Shown here piece after piece: positions 14,987 through 19,739 of a DNA stretch of 19,739 nucleotides. The position numbers and the translations under genes were made by a program. Each line of letters begins with the position of its first letter. The first letter of the stretch is position 1. The notes under the pieces are model-generated. The model did not search any database and was not told the DNA's origin. It saw only the letters and a program-made list of their open reading frames with translations. Source of the stretch: Betaproteobacteria bacterium (GTDB lineage Bacteria > Pseudomonadota > Gammaproteobacteria > Burkholderiales > Burkholderiaceae_C); the NCBI GenBank assembly GCA_005884255.1, contig VBDL01000040.1, positions 1-19,739 of the forward strand. Direction: 5' to 3'.

Positions 14987-15781
14987 TCACTGCAGCGCGG
15001 CGTTCAGGCGCGCTGCAGTGTCGCCGAAGGCGTAGGTGTCCATGCCGAGCGAGCCGGAGGTGAGGCTCGCGTGCAGCCGCAGCGGCACGGCCTCGCGCCC
15101 GCCGGCGCCGGCGGCAATGTACCACGGCAGCAGGTGCTCGTCGGTCGGATGCATGTCCGCCGCGTGCGGCGCCTGGCGCCGGTAGTCGAACAGCGTGTCC
15201 CACTCGCGTGCCGCCGCGTGCTCGGCGAACCAGCGGCGGAAGGCCGCGGACTCGGGGATCTCCGGCGCATCTGCCGGCGTGCGGCCACCGCCCGCGAACA
15301 CGCGGCGCAGGTTGTGCGTGATGCTGCCGCTGCCCATCACGAACTGCTGCGCCGGTGACTGCGACGGTACCCAGGCCAGCGGCAGCACCGGCACGTCGGC
15401 GTCGGGGTACAGGTAGCGCAGTGGCGTCCAGATGCCATGGTCGAGGCCGCCGTCGTCGACGCGGTGCGCCGTGATGCCGGCGTTGGCGAGCAGGCGCTGC
15501 ACGTCGTCGGCCAGCGCGGGCGCACCGGGAGCGTCGTAGCGCAGCGTGTAGAGCTCGTCGGGAAAGCCGCCGAAGTCGTACACGGCCTCGTGGCGCGCGC
15601 CGGCGATCAGCACCGGCTCGCGCGTGAGAGAGTGCGCCGACAGCGCGACGATGGCGCGCGGGCGGCCGAATGCGGCGTCGATGGCCGGCCCGAGGCGTTG
15701 CAGAAAGGCGCCGGCTTCGCGTGGTTCGAGCGCGATCATCGGCGAGCCGTGCGAGATGAAGAGCGAAGGCAAGGCGTCCAT
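14987..15781 (-). CDS. YgiD-like class III extradiol dioxygenase, with an internal ~15-residue gap
   Basis: The protein belongs to the LigB/YgiD family (4,5-DOPA-extradiol dioxygenase type). It has ISHGSPM (His11), VALSAHS (His50), YDFGGFP, LDHGIWTPLRYLYPDADVP (His115), GSGSITHNLRR (His156) and a late HPTDEHLLPWY (His211, His216); several of these His residues are the usual metal ligands. ATG 15781 gives the usual start just before SLFISHGSPM and a product of 264 residues; the frame extends to 15835. Between AQQF147 and VMGSGS there are 2 residues where E. coli YgiD has 17, a helix that normally precedes the strand leading to the HN motif. This implies a missing 45 nt, or a sequence error. 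The enzyme may be inactive if the gap is real. It is divergent from the FtsX-type permease gene. Confidence 0.88.
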   Translation of the reverse strand: MDALPSLFISHGSPMIALEPREAGAFLQRLGPAIDAAFGRPRAIVALSAHSLTREPVLIAGARHEAVYDFGGFPDELYTLRYDAPGAPALADDVQRLLANAGITAHRVDDGGLDHGIWTPLRYLYPDADVPVLPLAWVPSQSPAQQFVMGSGSITHNLRRVFAGGGRTPADAPEIPESAAFRRWFAEHAAAREWDTLFDYRRQAPHAADMHPTDEHLLPWYIAAGAGGREAVPLRLHASLTSGSLGMDTYAFGDTAARLNAALQ

Positions 15782-15824
15782 GGCTCCATTGGACGCCGAC
15801 AGCGCTTCGATGTTGTTCGCGCGT

Positions 15825-15836
15825 GTTGCATGCAAC
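15825..15836. promoter_or_regulatory. 12-bp palindrome in the divergent dioxygenase/permease spacer
   Basis: GTTGCATGCAAC is a perfect 12-bp palindrome roughly midway between the two divergent starts at 15781 (-) and 15863 (+). Its symmetry and place would suit an operator for a dimeric regulator. No convincing -35/-10 pair was found on either strand, and a chance palindrome of this length cannot be excluded. Confidence 0.3.
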
Positions 15837-15862
15837 GTTCGCGGCTGGTGTACCGTCGCGCC

Positions 15863-18421
15863 ATGTCACCGACACTGCCTGTTTCCGCCTGGCGGCTCGC
15901 GGCGCGCCAGACCTGGCGCGACCTGCGCGCCGGCGACTTGCGCCTGCTGATGCTCGCCGTGACCTTGGCTGTCGCGGCCTTGAGCGCGGTGGGCTTCTTC
16001 GCCGATCGATTGGAGAGCGGCCTGTCACGCGATGCGCGGAAACTGCTCGGTGGCGACGCCGTGCTCGTCAGCGACAAGCCGGCACCGCCGGAGTTCGCCG
16101 TGCAGGCCGGCAGCGAGAAGCTGCGCGTGGCCACCAGCGCCACCTTCCCGAGCATGGCGCGCGCCGCGGAGGAGCGCGGCGGCGCGACGCGGCTGGTGGC
16201 GGTGAAGGCGGTGAGCGACACCTATCCGCTGCGCGGCAAGCTGCGCGTGAAGGACGCCGCCGACGCGCGCGAGCGCGACGTGGTGCAGGCGCCGGCGCGC
16301 GGCAGCGTGTGGGTCGATGCACCGGTGCTCGATGCACTGAACCTGCGTGTCGGCGACGCGCTGTTGCTCGGCGACGCGCGCCTCACGATCGCGCGCATCA
16401 TCGTGCTCGAGCCCGACCGCGGCGCCGGCTTCATCAACTTCGCGCCGCGCGTGCTGCTCAACGAGGCCGACTTGGCCGCAACGGGCCTGGTGCAGCCGGC
16501 CAGCCGAGTGACCTATCGGCTCGCGGTGGCCGCGCAAGGCACCGACGAGGCCGCGGTGAACCGCTATGTCGGCTGGGCCGAGTCGCGCATCAAGACCCTG
16601 CCGCTGCGCGGCGCGCGCGTCGAGTCCTTCGAGACTGGCCGCCCGGAGATGCGGCAGACGCTCGATCGCGCGCACAAGTTCCTCAACCTCGTCGCGCTGC
16701 TCGCCGCGCTGCTGGCCGCGGTGGCGGTGGCCATCGCGGCGCGCGACTTCGCCAACCGCCATCTCGACGACTGCGCGATGTTGCGCGTGCTCGGCTGTCC
16801 GCAGCGCTCGATCGCGCTGGCGCAGCTGATCGAGTTCGCCGCGGTAGGGCTGGCCGCCAGTGTGGCCGGCGTGGGCATTGGCTTTGCGCTGCATCACCTG
16901 TTCGTCGCGCTGCTGGCCAACCTGCTCGATGCGAGCCTGCCGCCACCCGGCGTGTGGCCGGCGCTGTTCGGGCTCGGCGTCGGCATGACCTTGCTGCTCG
17001 GCTTCGGCCTGCCGCCGGCGCTGCAGCTCGCGCGCGTGCCGCCGCTGCGCGTGATCCGCCGCGATCTCGGCACACCGAAGGCCGCGTCGATCGCCGTGCT
17101 CGCTGGCGGCGCAGGGGGCTTCGTCGCGCTGCTGCTGGCCACCTCGTCGGACCGCATGCTGGGCTTGGTGGCGGTCGGCGGTTTCGCGCTGGCGATCGCC
17201 GGGTTCGCTGCGCTGTCGTGGCTGGCGGTGCAGGGTCTGCGCCGCGCAATGAACAGCGCCTGGCTCGGCGGCCGTGCCCCGCGCTGGCTGCTGCTGGCCA
17301 CGCGCCAACTCGCGGCGCGGCCCGCCTTCGCGGTGCTGCAGGTGTCGTCGCTCGCGGTGGGGCTGCTGGCGCTGGTGCTGCTGGTGTTGCTGCGCACCGA
17401 CCTCATCGACAGCTGGCGCCGCGCGACGCCGCCCGATGCGCCGAACCGCTTCGTCATCAACGTGCAGCCCGATCAGGCCGAGGCGTTTCGGCGCATGCTG
17501 GCCGACGCCGGCGTGCAGCACTACGACTGGTACCCGATGGTTCGCGGCCGGCTCGTCGCCGTCAACGGGCGCGACATCACGCCCGACAGCTTCGCCGACG
17601 AGCGCGCCAAGCGCCTGGTGGACCGCGAGTTCAACCTGAGCCACGACGCCGCGCTGCCGGGCCACAACACGCTGGTGGCGGGGCAGTGGACGGCCGACGA
17701 GCCCGACGCGCTCAGTGTCGAGGAGGGCCTGGCGAAGACGCTCGGCCTGAAGCTCGGCGACCGCCTGCGCTTCGACATCGCGGGCATCGCGAAGGAGGGC
17801 CGCATCACGAACCTGCGCAAGGTCGACTGGGGCTCGATGCGCGTCAACTTCTTCGTGATGTTCCCCGTCGCGCGGCTGGCCGATGAGCTGCCGGTGACCT
17901 ACATCTCGGCGTTCCGTGCGCCGAAGCGAGCCGGCTTCGACAACGCGCTGGCGCGCAGCTTCCCCAACATCACCGCGATCGACGTGTCGGCGCAGATCGC
18001 TCAGGTGCAGCAGGTGCTCGATCAGGTGATCCGCGCGGTGGAGTTCCTCTTCGGCTTCACCTTGGCCACCGGCCTCGTCGTGCTGTTCGCCGCCGTGAGC
18101 GCCACGCGCGAGGCGCGGGCGCGCGAGTTCGCGATCATGCGCGCGATGGGGGCGGGCGGCGCGCTGCTGGCGCGCGTGCAGCGCGCCGAGTTGCTCGGCG
18201 TGGGCGCGCTCGCCGGGCTGTTGGCATCGCTCGCCGCCATTGCGGTGGGATGGGGGCTGGCGCGCTACGCCTTCGAGTTCGGCTGGGCGCCATCGCCCGC
18301 GGTGCCGCTGGTGGGCGCGGCGGTCGGCGCGGCGCTGGCGCTCGCCGCCGGCTGGTGGGGCTTGCGCGAGGTGCTGCGCCGCCCGGTGGTGGAGACCTTG
18401 CGGCGCACGCTGCAGGAATGA
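15863..18421 (+). CDS. FtsX-family ABC transporter permease (YbbP-like)
   Basis: The 852-residue protein matches the large YbbP-type permeases of the MacB/FtsX superfamily. One N-terminal membrane segment (about 28-48) is followed by a long periplasmic domain with RDARKLLGGDAVL and FPSMAR. The first FtsX unit (TM about 273-294, 322-345, 366-388) has LDDCAMLRVLGCPQRS. Further segments follow at about 408-456 and 480-505, then a second periplasmic domain, and a C-terminal FtsX unit with FAIMRAMGAGGALLARV and three TM segments. Such permeases usually work with a YbbA-type ATPase in envelope lipoprotein or lipid handling; no ATPase gene is adjacent. ATG 15863 was chosen because it precedes the conserved WRLAARQTWRDLRAGDLRLL region; the open frame back to 15437 overlaps the dioxygenase gene antisense. 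No internal gap was seen. Confidence 0.92.
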   Translation: MSPTLPVSAWRLAARQTWRDLRAGDLRLLMLAVTLAVAALSAVGFFADRLESGLSRDARKLLGGDAVLVSDKPAPPEFAVQAGSEKLRVATSATFPSMARAAEERGGATRLVAVKAVSDTYPLRGKLRVKDAADARERDVVQAPARGSVWVDAPVLDALNLRVGDALLLGDARLTIARIIVLEPDRGAGFINFAPRVLLNEADLAATGLVQPASRVTYRLAVAAQGTDEAAVNRYVGWAESRIKTLPLRGARVESFETGRPEMRQTLDRAHKFLNLVALLAALLAAVAVAIAARDFANRHLDDCAMLRVLGCPQRSIALAQLIEFAAVGLAASVAGVGIGFALHHLFVALLANLLDASLPPPGVWPALFGLGVGMTLLLGFGLPPALQLARVPPLRVIRRDLGTPKAASIAVLAGGAGGFVALLLATSSDRMLGLVAVGGFALAIAGFAALSWLAVQGLRRAMNSAWLGGRAPRWLLLATRQLAARPAFAVLQVSSLAVGLLALVLLVLLRTDLIDSWRRATPPDAPNRFVINVQPDQAEAFRRMLADAGVQHYDWYPMVRGRLVAVNGRDITPDSFADERAKRLVDREFNLSHDAALPGHNTLVAGQWTADEPDALSVEEGLAKTLGLKLGDRLRFDIAGIAKEGRITNLRKVDWGSMRVNFFVMFPVARLADELPVTYISAFRAPKRAGFDNALARSFPNITAIDVSAQIAQVQQVLDQVIRAVEFLFGFTLATGLVVLFAAVSATREARAREFAIMRAMGAGGALLARVQRAELLGVGALAGLLASLAAIAVGWGLARYAFEFGWAPSPAVPLVGAAVGAALALAAGWWGLREVLRRPVVETLRRTLQE

Positions 18422-18424
18422 CTG

Positions 18425-19739
18425 CTAGGCCGTCTCTTCTTCCAAGCGGAAGACGCTCACCACTCGGTTCAGCTGCTGCGCCTGCTCCTTCAGGCTCTCG
18501 GCCGCCGCAGCGCCTTGCTCGACGAGCGCGGCATTCTGCTGCGTCATCTGGTCGAGCTGCGTTACGGCGGTATTGATCTGGCCCAGTCCTGAGCTCTGCT
18601 CCGACGACGCGGACGTGATCTCGCCGATGATGTCGGACACGCGCTGCACCGACGCGACGATCTCCTGCATCGTCGTGCCCGCGTCCTGCACCAGCTTCGC
18701 TCCGACCTCGACCTTGTCGACCGACGTGCCGATCAGCGACTTGATCTCCTTGGCCGCTTCGGCGCTGCGCTGCGCGAGCGAGCGCACCTCGGAAGCCACC
18801 ACCGCGAAGCCGCGGCCCTGCTCGCCGGCGCGCGCGGCCTCCACCGCGGCATTGAGCGCCAGGATGTTGGTCTGGAAGGCGATGCCGTCGATCACGCCGA
18901 TGATGTCGGCGATCTTCTTGCTCGACGCATGGATCTCGTCCATCGTCGACACGACCTGGCTCACCACGTCACCGCCGCGCGCGGCGGCCGACGAGGCCGA
19001 CGAGACCAGTTGATTCGCGGTGCATGCCGAATCGGCGGTCTGCGTGACGCTGTCGGTGAGCTGCGACATCGAGCCGGCGGTTTGCTGAAGGTGGCTCGCC
19101 GTCCGCTCGGTGCGCCGGCTCAGATCGGCGTTGCCGCTGGCCACGTCGCTGCTCGCCATCTGGATCGATTCGGCGCTGTCGCGCACGCGGCCGACGGTCT
19201 GGCGCAGTCTGTCGATCATGCTGTTCAGCGACCCGAACAGGCGGCCCACCTCGCCGCTGCCGCCGGCCCGAGGCTGCACGGTCAGGTCGCCGCCGGCCAC
19301 CTGCTCCATCACCTGCGCCGCCTCGCGCAGCGGCCGGCGCACGACATGCCGCGTGAGCACATACAGCAACAAGCCGAGCGCGCCGAAGCTGGCGACGACG
19401 AGCGCGCCGATCGTCATTGCGCTGCGGCTGATGCTGCGGTCGACCTGATCCACCGGCACCACCACCTCGACGAGGCCGCGCACGTCGCCCACCTGCCAGT
19501 CCTTCTTCGGCGACTGCGGATGGCTGTTGTGGCAGGCCACGCAGCCTTCCTTCATCACGTCGGCCACGGCATAGCGCACCGACAGGCGGCCGTTGAGATC
19601 TTCGACGCTGTGCACCGGCGTCTTCGGGTCCTTCTCCAGCGCGGCCAGCGCCTGCGACTGGAAGGCATCGAGCTTGCTATCGGCGGCGCGATGCGGGAAC
19701 GGATAGCGCGACAGCAGCCGCACGTTGGTGCCCGGGTAT
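18425..19739 (-). CDS. Methyl-accepting chemotaxis protein with haem-type CxxCH sensor, N-terminus outside window
   Basis: The gene runs off the right edge; 437 codons are visible, reading [17 protein letters not shown] at the edge and ending at TAG 18425-18427. Counting from the GTG at 19723, the visible part of the periplasmic sensor (DUF3365/Tll0287-like) contains C61VACH65, a c-type haem attachment motif. A membrane segment follows at about 101-124, then a HAMP domain (to about 175) and the cytoplasmic signalling hairpin with [21 protein letters not shown] and [12 protein letters not shown]. No CheR-docking pentapeptide is present at the C terminus (FRLEEETA). Such receptors are thought to sense redox state or gases through the haem and to control CheA. 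The GTG at 19723 is not a start, since family sequence continues upstream. The gene converges on the FtsX-type permease with 3 nt between stops. Confidence 0.93.
   Translation of the reverse strand, partial: YPGTNVRLLSRYPFPHRAADSKLDAFQSQALAALEKDPKTPVHSVEDLNGRLSVRYAVADVMKEGCVACHNSHPQSPKKDWQVGDVRGLVEVVVPVDQVDRSISRSAMTIGALVVASFGALGLLLYVLTRHVVRRPLREAAQVMEQVAGGDLTVQPRAGGSGEVGRLFGSLNSMIDRLRQTVGRVRDSAESIQMASSDVASGNADLSRRTERTASHLQQTAGSMSQLTDSVTQTADSACTANQLVSSASSAAARGGDVVSQVVSTMDEIHASSKKIADIIGVIDGIAFQTNILALNAAVEAARAGEQGRGFAVVASEVRSLAQRSAEAAKEIKSLIGTSVDKVEVGAKLVQDAGTTMQEIVASVQRVSDIIGEITSASSEQSSGLGQINTAVTQLDQMTQQNAALVEQGAAAAESLKEQAQQLNRVVSVFRLEEETA

Noticed and set aside
16025..17665. 546-codon open frame on the minus strand opposite the FtsX-type permease
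   Set aside because: His/Gln/Arg-rich shadow of the permease coding sequence.
19721..19723. GTG as the true start of the chemotaxis protein
   Set aside because: Sensor-domain sequence (YPGTN) continues upstream to the window edge, and an N-terminal membrane segment would be expected further out.

Overview
The window is GC-rich, densely coded DNA with no gene-free stretch over about 130 bp. It most likely comes from a betaproteobacterium of the order Burkholderiales. The evidence is a Bug/TctC-type solute-binding protein, the dusB-fis-purH-ruvC gene order, and GC-rich intergenic repeat modules of a kind I associate with that order. No rRNA, tRNA, CRISPR array, integrase or insertion sequence was seen.

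Layout. Bases 1-2540 (+) form a sugar-acid catabolism operon: the end of a mannonate-dehydratase-like gene, a TctC-type periplasmic binding protein, and a confidently recognised L-talarate/galactarate dehydratase. A structured repeat (about 2543-2626) separates it from a LysR regulator (2669-3556). On the minus strand, 6473-3502 reads as a D-amino-acid / acidic-amino-acid unit: a glutamate/aspartate binding protein, an Asp/Glu-racemase-family enzyme, and a DadA-like FAD dehydrogenase. A second repeat fills the gap before dadA. Next (8651-6575, minus) is a two-gene unit of unrecognised function: a secreted, Cys-rich protein with a lipase-like HSAGN motif, whose stop overlaps the start of a membrane-anchored periplasmic protein. 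A broken dienelactone-hydrolase-family gene follows (8770-9455).

Bases 14405-9483 (minus) carry a compact operon: dusB, fis, purH, an LPLAT acyltransferase, a CdsA-like membrane protein, ruvC. The two phospholipid-type genes sit between purH and ruvC, and ruvAB do not follow. Three consecutive genes start at non-ATG codons overlapping the preceding stop. A good sigma-70-like promoter lies upstream of dusB. The rest holds a YqaA/DedA-like membrane protein (+), a YgiD-like extradiol dioxygenase (-), a large FtsX-type permease (+), and the C-terminal part of a methyl-accepting chemotaxis protein with a CxxCH haem motif (-), cut by the window end.

The most striking observation is a set of short missing segments in otherwise well-conserved proteins. 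PurH, RuvC and the YgiD-like dioxygenase each lack about 15 residues (45 nt, in frame) from a conserved region, and the dienelactone hydrolase has lost about 22 nt including its catalytic Cys motif. This is either a systematic sequence/assembly artefact or a real deletion process; raw reads would decide. The other points of interest are a CdsA-like protein lacking the family's signature residues, the undescribed secreted/anchored gene pair, and the two repeats.
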